Positions 1-6,569 of a stretch of DNA of 10,252 bases are shown one piece after another (positions within the stretch are counted from its first letter, which is position 1; every line of letters begins with the position of its first letter). The position numbers were made by a program, and so were the translations under genes. The DNA is taken from assembly GCA_002342165.1 (NCBI GenBank), contig DDPM01000145.1:1-10252 (forward strand), given 5' to 3'. The stretch comes from Hylemonella sp. UBA2468 (GTDB taxonomy: Bacteria > Pseudomonadota > Gammaproteobacteria > Burkholderiales > Burkholderiaceae_C). The notes under the pieces were generated by a model. It saw only the letters and a program-made list of their open reading frames with translations. It ran no database searches and was not told the origin of the DNA.

Positions 1-1
1 A

Positions 2-553
2 ATTGCCTTGGCCGTAGGTGAGCCTCCCGCCACCAAGGGCTATCCTCCTTCTGCTTTTTCCAAGTTGCCTCAATTGGTGGAGCGCAGTGGCAATGGCTTG
101 AACGGTATGGGGTCTATCACCGCTTTTTACACCGTGCTGACTGAGGGCGACGACCAACAAGACCCTGTGGGCGACGCGGCACGAGCCATTTTGGACGGCC
201 ACATTGTGTTGTCGCGCGAACTGGCAGAGGCGGGCCACTACCCCGCCATTGACATCAGCAAATCGGCCTCACGGGTCATGCACAACGTGGTATCCAAATC
301 CCACTTTGAGGTGGCGCGCCGATTCAGGGCGGTGTATGCCCGCCATGAAAAAGGCCGCGATTTGGTGCAAATTGGGGCTTACGTGCCCGGCTCAGATCCG
401 GGCTTGGATGAGGCCTTGGAGTTGCATGAGGGCATGGCCGAGTTTTTGCAACAAGACATGAACGTTGCTGCCAATTTGGAGGCCAGTTGGGCCACTATGG
501 CAGCATCGGTGCGCTTTGAAGAGGCCTTAAATTCGAAGGCTAGGGTGAGCTGA
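2..553 (+). CDS. fliI: FliI, flagellar export ATPase (C-terminal part, 5' truncated)
   Basis: This is the C-terminal 183 residues of the flagellum-specific ATPase that energises the type III export apparatus at the cytoplasmic base of the flagellum. The reading frame is open at the window edge. The visible part begins in the [17 protein letters not shown] segment, which in the family lies just after the Walker B region. It continues through the strongly conserved [18 protein letters not shown] and [25 protein letters not shown] blocks and ends in the helical C-terminal domain. The Walker A loop and N-terminal domain lie outside the window. The TTG at position 8 is an internal leucine, not a start. 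The stop at 551-553 is followed two bases later by the fliJ start, so translation is probably coupled. The conserved blocks distinguish it from F1 ATPase beta subunits. Virulence-type secretion ATPases (SctN) are close relatives, but the flagellar neighbours settle the identity. Confidence 0.97.
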   Translation: MALAVGEPPATKGYPPSAFSKLPQLVERSGNGLNGMGSITAFYTVLTEGDDQQDPVGDAARAILDGHIVLSRELAEAGHYPAIDISKSASRVMHNVVSKSHFEVARRFRAVYARHEKGRDLVQIGAYVPGSDPGLDEALELHEGMAEFLQQDMNVAANLEASWATMAASVRFEEALNSKARVS

Positions 554-555
554 GC

Positions 556-1014
556 ATGAGTGCGTTGCAACTCGCTATACAAGTGGCCACCCGCAAGCGC
601 GACGAAGAGAGCCGCTTGGTAGCCCAGGCCATGCGCAAATTACAAGGTGCACAAGCGCAGTTAAACCAACTGCACGCTTATGCTGATGAGTCGCACAGCC
701 GTTGGTCGGCCCAAACCGGCAGGGTGTTGAACCCGGCCTTGATGGCGCACCACTACCAGTTTATGGACAGGCTGCGCCACGCCACGGGCTTGCAGGATGG
801 CGTGGTGTTGCAAATGAACCGACAGCTGGAAGCCGCCCGCAAGCATTTGATGGCGGCCGAATGCCGCTTGGCAGTGCTGGAAAAGGTATTGGAGAAACAA
901 CGCCTGTTGCTGCAAAAAAAGCAAGACCAAAGGGAGCAACGCCAAACCGACGAACTGGCGTCCAGGCGACTTGAAACTCATATATTTTTTTCGAACCGTG
1001 AGGTACTTACATGA
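556..1014 (+). CDS. fliJ: FliJ, flagellar export chaperone/stalk protein
   Basis: This 152-residue protein is almost entirely alpha-helical. It is rich in Gln, Arg, Lys, Glu and Ala with heptad-like spacing, as expected for the two-stranded coiled coil of FliJ. In the family, FliJ inserts into the FliI hexamer like the gamma stalk of an F-type ATPase and links it to FlhA. The sequence is poorly conserved, so the call rests on length (E. coli FliJ is about 147 residues), the coiled-coil composition (for example residues 8-60 and 95-140) and position directly after fliI. Its TGA stop at 1012-1014 overlaps the ATG of the next gene in an ATGA junction. The start at 556 lies two bases after the fliI stop, and the fliI tail sequence GGGTGAGC upstream could act as a weak ribosome binding site. 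Confidence 0.92.
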   Translation: MSALQLAIQVATRKRDEESRLVAQAMRKLQGAQAQLNQLHAYADESHSRWSAQTGRVLNPALMAHHYQFMDRLRHATGLQDGVVLQMNRQLEAARKHLMAAECRLAVLEKVLEKQRLLLQKKQDQREQRQTDELASRRLETHIFFSNREVLT

Positions 1015-2243
1015 GCTTGGACACCATGTCATCCAACTTGGCGCTGGGAGCGCTCAAACCCAATCCGCCAGAAAAGGCCAATGCCGACAAGCCCAAGGCA
1101 GATAAAACCAATGATGCAGGTAGCGACGCTTCTTCAGAAACCTCAGAGTCTGAGGGCAAAACCAAATCAGCAGATTTTTTGCAGCTGATGCTGTCTTTAA
1201 CCGGCGTCAAAGACGACCCCTTGGCATCCAAGTTTTTGACACCCGACCAAATGTCGCCGGACCAGTTGGTGGCGTTTCAGCAGCAAAACCCTCACTTCAC
1301 CAAGCCCAGCAAGGGTCTCAAGGCTGAGGGCAAGGGTGGCATGAACGCCAATGGGCAAGACCCCCACAGATCAGCCCATGGGTTGGCGGCATCTGGGGTA
1401 ACCGGCAGCGCGCAAGCATGGGGCGGAGCAGCTCAAGAATTGGCGGGCAATGCCACAGGCCCTGGCGGGCAACCAGGAAGTTCAGCGCAATTTGGCGATC
1501 AACTGGGTCATCAACATGGGGCTCAAGCGGACGAAGGTGGCTTGTCTTTGTTGTTGCAGCAGCGTTTGGAAATGTTGAAGTTTGGAGGTGCATTGCATGG
1601 GGCTCAAGATGCAGCCCTGTTGAATGCGAACCCAGGGTCTGCAGGCTTGTTGGCAGCCACATCTGCAGCAGGAAACCTTCAGGCAAGCCTTGAGCAAGCT
1701 GCCAAGCTCGAGAGCAAAAGCACCTCGAGCGAACCCTCTTGGATGATGGCGGGCCGTGCCCAGCTTGATAGCACCCAAACGGTGCAGGGCGCCAGTGCTT
1801 CGGATTCGGGCAAGATGTCCGAGGGTGAGCATCATGTGGCTGAAGACCTCAAGTTTTGGGCCAGTCGCCACATTCAAAACGCCGAATTCAAGCTCGAGGG
1901 CTGGGAAGATGCCTCAGTGCAAGTCCGTGTGAGTTTGCAGGGCAGTTCTGCCAATGTGGAGTTTTTGACGGACCACGCCGACTCCAGAGCCCTGCTGGCC
2001 AACAGACAAGACGAACTCAAACAATTGCTGGAGCAGCAGGGCCTGATGTTGTCAGGCCTATCGGTGGGGGGCTCTATGTCACAACCGTCAACCTCCGAGC
2101 GTTTTGGTAATGGTGGGTCAGCCCCAATTGCCAGGGCGCGGCCTGCGGGTCTTGCAAGCAGTGGCGCTGATTTAACGGCCAGCCTTGGCGAAAACCTCAG
2201 GGCCGTGAAGCCAGGCTTGGGTGCTGTAGATTTGTACGTGTAA
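1011..2243 (+). CDS. fliK: FliK, flagellar hook-length control protein
   Basis: A 410-residue secreted molecular ruler that measures hook length and switches the export gate from hook to filament substrates. The N-terminal part (about residues 1-70) is rich in Lys, Asp, Ser and Glu and contains FLQLMLSLTG, a typical FliK-type export-region motif. Residues about 75-270 are a low-conservation Gly/Ala/Gln/Ser-rich ruler region with small HGAQ repeats. The recognisable domain is the C-terminal hook-length domain at about residues 278-354, with the VQVRVSLQGSSANVEF and LLANRQDELKQLLEQQGL segments. The tail is disordered. The length is close to that of other FliK proteins. The start overlaps the fliJ stop (ATGA). 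I saw no strong Shine-Dalgarno, so translation may depend on coupling. Identity is firm from the C-terminal domain plus position. Confidence 0.93.
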   Translation: MSLDTMSSNLALGALKPNPPEKANADKPKADKTNDAGSDASSETSESEGKTKSADFLQLMLSLTGVKDDPLASKFLTPDQMSPDQLVAFQQQNPHFTKPSKGLKAEGKGGMNANGQDPHRSAHGLAASGVTGSAQAWGGAAQELAGNATGPGGQPGSSAQFGDQLGHQHGAQADEGGLSLLLQQRLEMLKFGGALHGAQDAALLNANPGSAGLLAATSAAGNLQASLEQAAKLESKSTSSEPSWMMAGRAQLDSTQTVQGASASDSGKMSEGEHHVAEDLKFWASRHIQNAEFKLEGWEDASVQVRVSLQGSSANVEFLTDHADSRALLANRQDELKQLLEQQGLMLSGLSVGGSMSQPSTSERFGNGGSAPIARARPAGLASSGADLTASLGENLRAVKPGLGAVDLYV

Positions 2244-2264
2244 GACTTTTAAATAAGAGTCTTA
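2241..2264 (+). other. AT-rich stem-loop overlapping the fliK stop codon
   Basis: TAAGACT (2241-2247) is perfectly complementary to AGTCTTA (2258-2264). The stem can be extended inward by one G-U pair and two A-U pairs to close a four-base loop (2251-2254). The fliK TAA stop is the first three bases of the left arm. It could act as a weak attenuator or an mRNA 3'-end stabiliser between fliK and fliL. The stem is AT-rich and is not followed by a T-run, so it does not look like an efficient intrinsic terminator. Confidence 0.4.
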
Positions 2265-2348
2265 ATAGTGCCTGTTAAGGTCTTAAATCTTGGGACTGCC
2301 CTAGGGCTGCGCAGGAATAATTCTTGAATCTGATGAAAGGAATTCATC
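2244..2348 (+). promoter_or_regulatory. fliK-fliL intergenic region, probable promoter region for fliL-fliR
   Basis: These 105 bases form the only sizeable gap within the fli run. In enterics a separate fliLMNOPQR transcript starts at the equivalent place, which makes this a probable promoter region by analogy. The gap holds the stem-loop at its left edge, the sequence GTCTTAAATCT at 2280-2290, a perfect 10-base palindrome GCCCTAGGGC at 2298-2307, and an AT-rich AATAAT at 2316-2321. TTGGGA at 2290-2295 followed by AATAAT would be a sigma-70-like pair, but the 20-base spacing is too long. I could not recognise a convincing sigma-28 promoter or FlhDC box. The promoter assignment is inference. 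Confidence 0.4.
2336..2342 (+). promoter_or_regulatory. Ribosome binding site of fliL
   Basis: AAAGGAA lies about seven bases before the GTG at 2349. It supports this GTG as the fliL start: no in-frame ATG is nearby, and the ATG at 2333 is in another frame. Confidence 0.7.
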
Positions 2349-2909
2349 GTGTCAGATAAACCGGAAGGCGAACAGGCAGAAGCACCGCCAAAAAGTAAAA
2401 AGATGCTCATCATGATCATCGCTGCGGTGGTGGTCTTGGCCATTGCGGGTGGTGGGGGCTGGTTCTTCCTGAGCAAAGGGGACGAAGATGAAGATGAGGA
2501 AGTCCACCAAGTTGAAAAGAAGGGCCCACCTCAATACATGAGTCTGGAGTCCATGACGGCCAATTTGGCCGATCCGGGTGGCGAAAAAATGATTCAGGTG
2601 GTGGTGACTTTGGAATTGTCAGACGCCAAGGCGCCGGACAAGGTGAAGGATTACGTGCCTGCCATTCGCGCAGATGCGCTCATGTTGCTGACCCAAAGCA
2701 CTTCCGAAGAGTTGCTGACCAAAGAGGGCAAGGAGCGGCTGGCTGACGATATTTTTGCCGAGGCTTCCCGTCATTTTGTAGACGAAGACCCGCGCGAAGC
2801 CCGCAAAGAGGAAGCCGCCCCCAAAGACAAAAAGAAAAAGAAGAAAAAGAAGAAAAAGGCCGATAACCCCATCGTGGGCGTGTTTTTCTCAAGCTTCATC
2901 ATTCAATAA
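2349..2909 (+). CDS. fliL: FliL, flagellar basal body-associated protein, with a lysine-rich insert
   Basis: FliL is a single-pass inner-membrane protein that forms rings around the MotA/MotB stator units and supports torque at the basal body. The 186-residue product starts at a GTG with a good ribosome binding site. Residues 1-18 are a charged cytoplasmic tail. Residues about 19-40 are a hydrophobic membrane segment ending in WFF, followed by an acidic stretch DEDEDEE. The periplasmic stomatin-like domain runs from about 58 to 150. The C-terminus, NPIVGVFFSSFIIQ, is the typical closing strand. Between domain and closing strand sits an unusual insert of ten consecutive lysines (residues 161-170) preceded by an acidic/lysine spacer. 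This makes the protein longer than E. coli FliL (about 155 residues). It is the first gene of the fliL-fliR group, with 21 bases before fliM. Confidence 0.94.
   Translation: MSDKPEGEQAEAPPKSKKMLIMIIAAVVVLAIAGGGGWFFLSKGDEDEDEEVHQVEKKGPPQYMSLESMTANLADPGGEKMIQVVVTLELSDAKAPDKVKDYVPAIRADALMLLTQSTSEELLTKEGKERLADDIFAEASRHFVDEDPREARKEEAAPKDKKKKKKKKKKADNPIVGVFFSSFIIQ
2829..2858 (+). repeat. A/G-only lysine-codon tract within fliL
   Basis: Ten consecutive AAA/AAG codons form a 30-base pure purine run on the coding strand, encoding Lys161-Lys170 of FliL. It is a low-complexity coding repeat of the kind that can change length by polymerase slippage. The codons alternate irregularly between AAA and AAG, so it is not a perfect microsatellite. 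Confidence 0.85.
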
Positions 2910-2930
2910 CGGTGGGTTCAAAGTTCGCAT

Positions 2931-3935
2931 ATGAGTGATTCGTTTCTTTCTCAGGAAGAGGTTGATGCCCTTCTAGAAGGCGTAACTGGCGAAAGCCAGA
3001 AGATCGTCTCCGAAGAGCTGGAACTGGGTGCCATTCGCACCTACAACATCTCGAGCCAGGAGAGGATTGTTCGTGGGCGCATGCCTACGATGGAAATCGT
3101 GAATGAACGCTTTGCGCGCAACTTCCGTGTTGGGCTTTTTAACTTTATTCGTCGCAGCCCCGAAATTTCGGTAGGTACAGTGCAGGTGCAGCGGTACAGC
3201 GCTTTTTTACGCGAGCTGGCTGTGCCCACCAATTTCAACATCATGGCCATTCGCCCCCTGCGCGGCAGTGGCCTGATTGTGTGCGAACCCACACTGATTT
3301 TTGGCGTGATTGACACCCTGTATGGCGGCATTGGCAAATTTCAAACCCGTATTGAAGGGCGCGACTTTTCTGCCACCGAGCAGCGGGTGATCAACCGCTT
3401 GGTGGATGTGATTACCGATGAGTACAAAAAAGCCTGGAAAGGCGTCTACCCCTTGGAGCTGGAGTACCAGCGCAGTGAAATGCAACCCCAGTTTGCGAAC
3501 ATTGCCACACCCAGCGAAATTGTGGTGGCCACGTCGTTCAGCCTGGAAATTGGTGAAATTTCAGGCTCTATCCATATCTGTATGCCCTATGCCACCTTGG
3601 AGCCGATTCGAGACGTTTTGTACTCGTCCACTCAAGGCGACTCGATGGAGGTCGATAAACGATGGGTGAACGTGCTGACGCATGAAATTCAGTCGGCCGA
3701 AGTGAGGTTGGTGGCCGAGCTGGCCAAGAGCGACGCCACGGTGGAGCAACTGATTGCCATGAAGCCGGGCGACTTTATTGAACTTGAGCGTAAGCCGCGC
3801 ATCAAGGCCTATATAGATGGCGTGCCAGTGTTTGAGTGCCAATACGGCACCCACAACAAAAAATACGCCATTCGCATTGAAAAGAATTTGCGCGGAAATG
3901 ACTTTACTTGGTTAGGAGACCGTTATGGCAAATGA
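2931..3935 (+). CDS. fliM: FliM, flagellar motor switch protein
   Basis: FliM is the C-ring protein that receives phosphorylated CheY and sets the direction of rotation. The 334-residue product has the expected three parts. An N-terminal CheY-P-binding peptide contains LSQEEVDALL (residues 6-15). A middle CheC-like domain covers about residues 40-230 and carries the GGIG motif at 132-135 used in FliM-FliM and FliG contacts. A C-terminal SpoA-type domain (about 250-325) pairs with FliN. The length matches E. coli FliM (334 residues). No clear Shine-Dalgarno precedes the ATG: the nearest purine-rich GGTGGG is about 15 bases upstream. The start is nevertheless fixed because the CheY-binding motif must begin here. 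The last 11 bases overlap fliN. The intact CheY-binding peptide agrees with the downstream cheY and cheA. Confidence 0.98.
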   Translation: MSDSFLSQEEVDALLEGVTGESQKIVSEELELGAIRTYNISSQERIVRGRMPTMEIVNERFARNFRVGLFNFIRRSPEISVGTVQVQRYSAFLRELAVPTNFNIMAIRPLRGSGLIVCEPTLIFGVIDTLYGGIGKFQTRIEGRDFSATEQRVINRLVDVITDEYKKAWKGVYPLELEYQRSEMQPQFANIATPSEIVVATSFSLEIGEISGSIHICMPYATLEPIRDVLYSSTQGDSMEVDKRWVNVLTHEIQSAEVRLVAELAKSDATVEQLIAMKPGDFIELERKPRIKAYIDGVPVFECQYGTHNKKYAIRIEKNLRGNDFTWLGDRYGK

Positions 3936-4374
3936 TGACACCCCAGCAGACGACGGTATGGCCGATTGGGCTGAGGCCCTTAAAGAGCAGCAAAGTACCG
4001 ATGCTGGCTTGATGCCCGCAAGTGGCGGCGGTGCGGGCATGTTTGCCAGCATGGACGCGCCCGATCCTTTTTCTGCCATGCCCGGAGCAGGCATGGAAGG
4101 CCCTCCGGGCAGCGACATCAACATGGTGTTGGATATTCCGGTGCAGTTGTCCGTGGAGTTGGGCCGCACGAAGGTGCCTATCAAACACATTTTGCAATTG
4201 GGTCAGGGATCTGTGGTGGAGTTGGACGCCCTGGCCGGTGAGCCTATGGATGTGTTGGTCAACGGCTACCTGATTGCCCAAGGCGAGGTGGTGGTGGTGA
4301 ACGACAAGTTCGGTATTCGTTTGACCGACGTGGTCACCCCTTCGGAGCGACTGAGGCGTTTGAGCCGCGGGTAA
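3925..4374 (+). CDS. fliN: FliN, flagellar motor switch protein
   Basis: FliN forms the lower part of the C-ring with FliM and helps dock the FliH-FliI export complex. The 149-residue product has a poorly conserved, acidic and Gly/Met-rich N-terminal region (about 1-65). This is followed by a SpoA domain (about 70-147) with DIPVQLSVELG, the GSVVELD turn, GEPMDVLVNG and the LIAQGEVVVVNDKFGIRLTDV strand pair, all highly typical of FliN. The ATG at 3925 lies inside the end of fliM (11-base overlap) and is preceded by AGGAG at 3914-3918 with a six-base spacer, a strong start. The stop is followed nine bases later by fliO. Length and domain match the family (E. coli FliN is 137 residues). Confidence 0.98.
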   Translation: MANDDTPADDGMADWAEALKEQQSTDAGLMPASGGGAGMFASMDAPDPFSAMPGAGMEGPPGSDINMVLDIPVQLSVELGRTKVPIKHILQLGQGSVVELDALAGEPMDVLVNGYLIAQGEVVVVNDKFGIRLTDVVTPSERLRRLSRG

Positions 4375-4383
4375 ACTCCCCGC

Positions 4384-4737
4384 ATGTTGTCCCAGACCCT
4401 TCTTGTTGGCATTGGTTTTGTAGTTCTGATCTGCCTGTTGCCCCTGGGCATACGCTGGTTGCAAAGGCGGCAGTTGGTGGGCCAGCCGTCCAATAGCATG
4501 CCCACTCAAATCATTTCGTCGGTTGCCGTTGGCCCGCAGCAACGCATCGTCACTCTTGAAGTGGGGCCTGTGCACCAGCGCGTGTGTTTGGTCGTGGGGG
4601 TCTCCCCTCAAAGCATCAATTGTTTGTGCGAATTGGGCCCTGCTGCTGACCCATTGCCTTCTATGCCCTTATCTCCAGCCCCTGAAGCAACCAGGCCCAC
4701 ATTGGCTGACAACCCTTTTACCAAGGAACCCAAGTGA
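4384..4737 (+). CDS. fliO: FliO, flagellar export apparatus assembly protein
   Basis: FliO is a small membrane protein that helps assemble or stabilise the FliP ring of the export gate. The 117-residue product opens with a single hydrophobic segment (about residues 4-24), followed by the basic stretch RWLQRRQ. A small cytoplasmic domain (about 40-80) contains SVAVGPQQRIVTLEVG and CLVVGVSPQSINCL, the usual FliO pattern. The tail is Pro-rich. FliO is weakly conserved, so the call depends partly on position between fliN and fliP. The TGA stop at 4735-4737 overlaps the GTG start of fliP in a GTGA junction, suggesting coupled translation. Confidence 0.9.
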   Translation: MLSQTLLVGIGFVVLICLLPLGIRWLQRRQLVGQPSNSMPTQIISSVAVGPQQRIVTLEVGPVHQRVCLVVGVSPQSINCLCELGPAADPLPSMPLSPAPEATRPTLADNPFTKEPK

Positions 4738-5513
4738 GTCATCCCCAATGCAGCTTTGTGGCCCGCCATATGGGACTGCTTGCATTTTTGGGGGCAATGC
4801 TGGTTGGGATTTGGCCGCAAGCCGCGACTGCACAAGAATTAGGCCAATTGCCACTTTTGGTAGGCAGTGGCGAATCGGGCACCAGTTTTTCGGTCCCCAT
4901 ACAAACCCTGCTTTTTTTTACGGCCCTGTCGTTTTTGCCGGCGGTGCTGCTCATGATGACTGCGTTTACCCGCATCGTCATTGTGTTGTCTTTGTTGCGC
5001 CAGGCCTTGGGAACTCAAACAGCCCCGCCCAACCAGGTGGTTGTGGGTTTGTCCCTGTTTTTGACCTTTTTTGTCATGGGACCCACTCTGGATGTGATTT
5101 ACCAGGAGGCCTATCAACCCTATGCCGCCAAGACCATCACCTTTGAAAAAGCCCTAGAAAAGGCTGAGGCGCCCATTCGCAGCTTTATGTCCAAGCAAAC
5201 CCGGCAGTCTGATTTTGAGTTGTTTGCCCGTTTGGCCAAGTTGGATGCAGATGCCACGGCCCAAACTGCACCGCTTCGGGTGTTGGTACCCGCTTTCGTG
5301 ACCAGCGAGCTTAAATCGGCCTTTCAAATAGGATTCATGATTTTTATTCCCTTTCTGGTCATTGATATGGTGGTCGCCAGCGTGCTGATGTCTTTGGGCA
5401 TGATGATGCTCTCGCCCGTGCTGGTGGCCTTGCCCATCAAGATCATGCTGTTTGTGCTGGCCGACGGCTGGAACCTGCTGATTGGCTCTTTGGCCGCCAG
5501 CTTTGTGATGTAG
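4734..5513 (+). CDS. fliP: FliP, flagellar type III export gate protein
   Basis: FliP forms the pentameric core of the export gate in the inner membrane. The 259-residue product has an N-terminal signal-like hydrophobic segment ending in AATA|QE, with likely cleavage after residue 33. It then has the FTALSFLPAVLLMMTAFTRI and LRQALGTQTAPPNQV blocks, and the family signature FVTSELKSAFQIGF (about residues 187-200) followed by IPFLVIDMVVASVLMSLGMM. E. coli FliP is very similar over its length (245 residues). The chosen GTG at 4734 overlaps the fliO stop and has AAGGA at 4723-4727 with good spacing. An in-frame ATG at 4770 (residue 13) would give a shorter leader but has no visible ribosome binding site, so I prefer the GTG. 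Confidence 0.97.
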   Translation: MSHPQCSFVARHMGLLAFLGAMLVGIWPQAATAQELGQLPLLVGSGESGTSFSVPIQTLLFFTALSFLPAVLLMMTAFTRIVIVLSLLRQALGTQTAPPNQVVVGLSLFLTFFVMGPTLDVIYQEAYQPYAAKTITFEKALEKAEAPIRSFMSKQTRQSDFELFARLAKLDADATAQTAPLRVLVPAFVTSELKSAFQIGFMIFIPFLVIDMVVASVLMSLGMMMLSPVLVALPIKIMLFVLADGWNLLIGSLAASFVM

Positions 5514-5524
5514 GGGCGCCCACT

Positions 5525-5794
5525 ATGGATCCACAAGCAGTTCTCACCTACGGCCAAGAAGCCTTGATGATGCTTTTGATGGTGTCGGCGCCCGTGCTGG
5601 GCGTGGTGCTGATTGTGGGTTTGCTGATCAGCCTGTTTCAGGCGGTCACGCAAATCAACGAGGCCACTTTGTCTTTTGTGCCCAAGCTGATTGCGGCCAT
5701 AGCCATTTTTGCTTGGGCGGGTCCATGGATGTTGACCACCCTGGTGGACTACCTCAAACGCGTGCTGCAGTCCATTCCCAACTGGGTGACTTGA
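5525..5794 (+). CDS. fliQ: FliQ, flagellar type III export gate protein
   Basis: This 89-residue protein has two hydrophobic helices (about residues 14-40 and 52-75) and the usual family length. FliQ packs four copies around the FliP-FliR core of the export gate. Recognisable features are the N-terminal YGQEALMMLLM segment, VGLLISLFQAVTQINEATLSFVPK across the turn, and the final hydrophobic stretch ending in a short charged tail. The ATG follows the fliP stop by 11 bases, with AGGGG at 5512-5516 as a plausible ribosome binding site that overlaps the fliP stop. The TGA stop at 5792-5794 is immediately followed by the fliR ATG. Confidence 0.97.
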   Translation: MDPQAVLTYGQEALMMLLMVSAPVLGVVLIVGLLISLFQAVTQINEATLSFVPKLIAAIAIFAWAGPWMLTTLVDYLKRVLQSIPNWVT

Positions 5795-6562
5795 ATGGTG
5801 GGCTTTTCAGAAGCCCAGATCATGGCTTGGCTGAGCCCCATTCTGTGGCCTTTTATTCGAATTTTGGCTATTTTTACCGCCGCTCCGGTGCTGTCTTCCC
5901 GGTCGGTTCCCATGCGGGTAAAGGTGGGCTTGGCGTTTTTGGTGGCGGTTTCGGTGCAAGCCGCGCTGCCCAATATGCCCGTGATCAGCCTGAACAGTCC
6001 CGAGTTGTTTGGGGTGGTGTTGCAGCAAGTGGGGGTGGGCTTGGCCATCGGCTTTGCCGTGCGGCTGGTGTTCAGCGCCTTTGAGTTTGCGGGCGAGCTG
6101 ATCGGCACCCTGATGGGCTTGAACTTTGCCTCGTTTTTTGACCCCACTTTGAATACCCAATCGACTGCGACCTCACGTTTTTACATTTACATGGCGTCAT
6201 TGTTGTTTGTGGTGCTAAATGGGCACATGATGCTCATGATGGCGGTGGTGCGCAGTTTTGAGGCGTTTCCTGTAGACCAAAACTTTATGCGGGTGCTGGA
6301 AGTGGTGCAGCTTTACAAACTGGGCGGTGAACTGTTTGCAAGCGCGCTGTGGATTGCGCTGCCTGTGTTGGGCATGCTCATGTTCACCAATTTGGCTATG
6401 GGCATTGTGGCCAGAGTGGCGCCGCAAGTGAATATTTTCACTATCGGGTTTCCCTTGACCCTGATAGTGGGCATGTTGGGTATGGCCGCAACCGTGCCCA
6501 TGCTGGATAGGCCTTATATGGCTTTGATGCAGCGGGCGGTGGACCTGTTTGCCACCCGTTAG
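5795..6562 (+). CDS. fliR: FliR, flagellar type III export gate protein
   Basis: A 255-residue polytopic inner-membrane protein with about six hydrophobic segments. FliR completes the FliP5-FliQ4-FliR1 export gate. The start MVGFSEAQIMAWLSPILWPF and the SSRSVPMRVKVGLAFLV segment are typical of burkholderial FliR. The middle carries LIGTLMGLNFASFFDPT, a conserved family block. The C-terminal half includes WIALPVLGMLMFTNLAMGIVARVAPQVNIFTIGFP, also highly conserved. The ATG directly abuts the fliQ stop. fliR is the last gene of the plus-strand fli run. flhB, which sometimes follows fliR, is absent here, because the next gene lies on the opposite strand with its stop only 7 bases away. Confidence 0.97.
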   Translation: MVGFSEAQIMAWLSPILWPFIRILAIFTAAPVLSSRSVPMRVKVGLAFLVAVSVQAALPNMPVISLNSPELFGVVLQQVGVGLAIGFAVRLVFSAFEFAGELIGTLMGLNFASFFDPTLNTQSTATSRFYIYMASLLFVVLNGHMMLMMAVVRSFEAFPVDQNFMRVLEVVQLYKLGGELFASALWIALPVLGMLMFTNLAMGIVARVAPQVNIFTIGFPLTLIVGMLGMAATVPMLDRPYMALMQRAVDLFATR

Positions 6563-6568
6563 GCGGGT
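6554..6568. terminator. Short hairpin at the fliR / response-regulator convergence (weak terminator candidate)
   Basis: ACCCG (6554-6558) pairs with CGGGT (6564-6568) around a five-base loop that contains the start of the fliR TAG stop. The hairpin sits exactly between two converging genes, so it could serve both strands. Neither side has a T-run, and the stem is only five pairs, so efficiency would be low if it terminates at all. Confidence 0.3.
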
Positions 6569-6569
6569 C

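Noticed and set aside
1515..1608. 13-base direct repeat (CATGGGGCTCAAG) at 1515-1527 and 1596-1608 within fliK
   Set aside because: It encodes a short HGAQ in both places in the variable ruler region. Small repeats are common in FliK and this one has no further structure.
2333..2359. Eight-codon open frame starting at an ATG that overlaps the fliL GTG start
   Set aside because: It lacks a well-placed ribosome binding site, encodes nothing recognisable, and its ATG overlaps the sequence used as the fliL ribosome binding site. Probably chance.
2859..2866. GCCGATAA, a perfect match to the sigma-28 -10 element, 65 bases before fliM
   Set aside because: No matching -35 element is upstream, only the A/G lysine tract. 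The bases simply encode the conserved-looking A-D-N of FliL.
3904..4611. Long minus-strand open frame (235 codons) antisense to fliN and fliO
   Set aside because: It is His/Gln-rich, low in recognisable domain structure, and fully opposite two well-supported genes. It reads as a codon-bias shadow.
4523..5146. Plus-strand open frame (207 codons) overlapping the end of fliO and the start of fliP
   Set aside because: It lies in another frame of two confident genes, has a composition rich in Cys, Trp and Pro, and shows no family resemblance.
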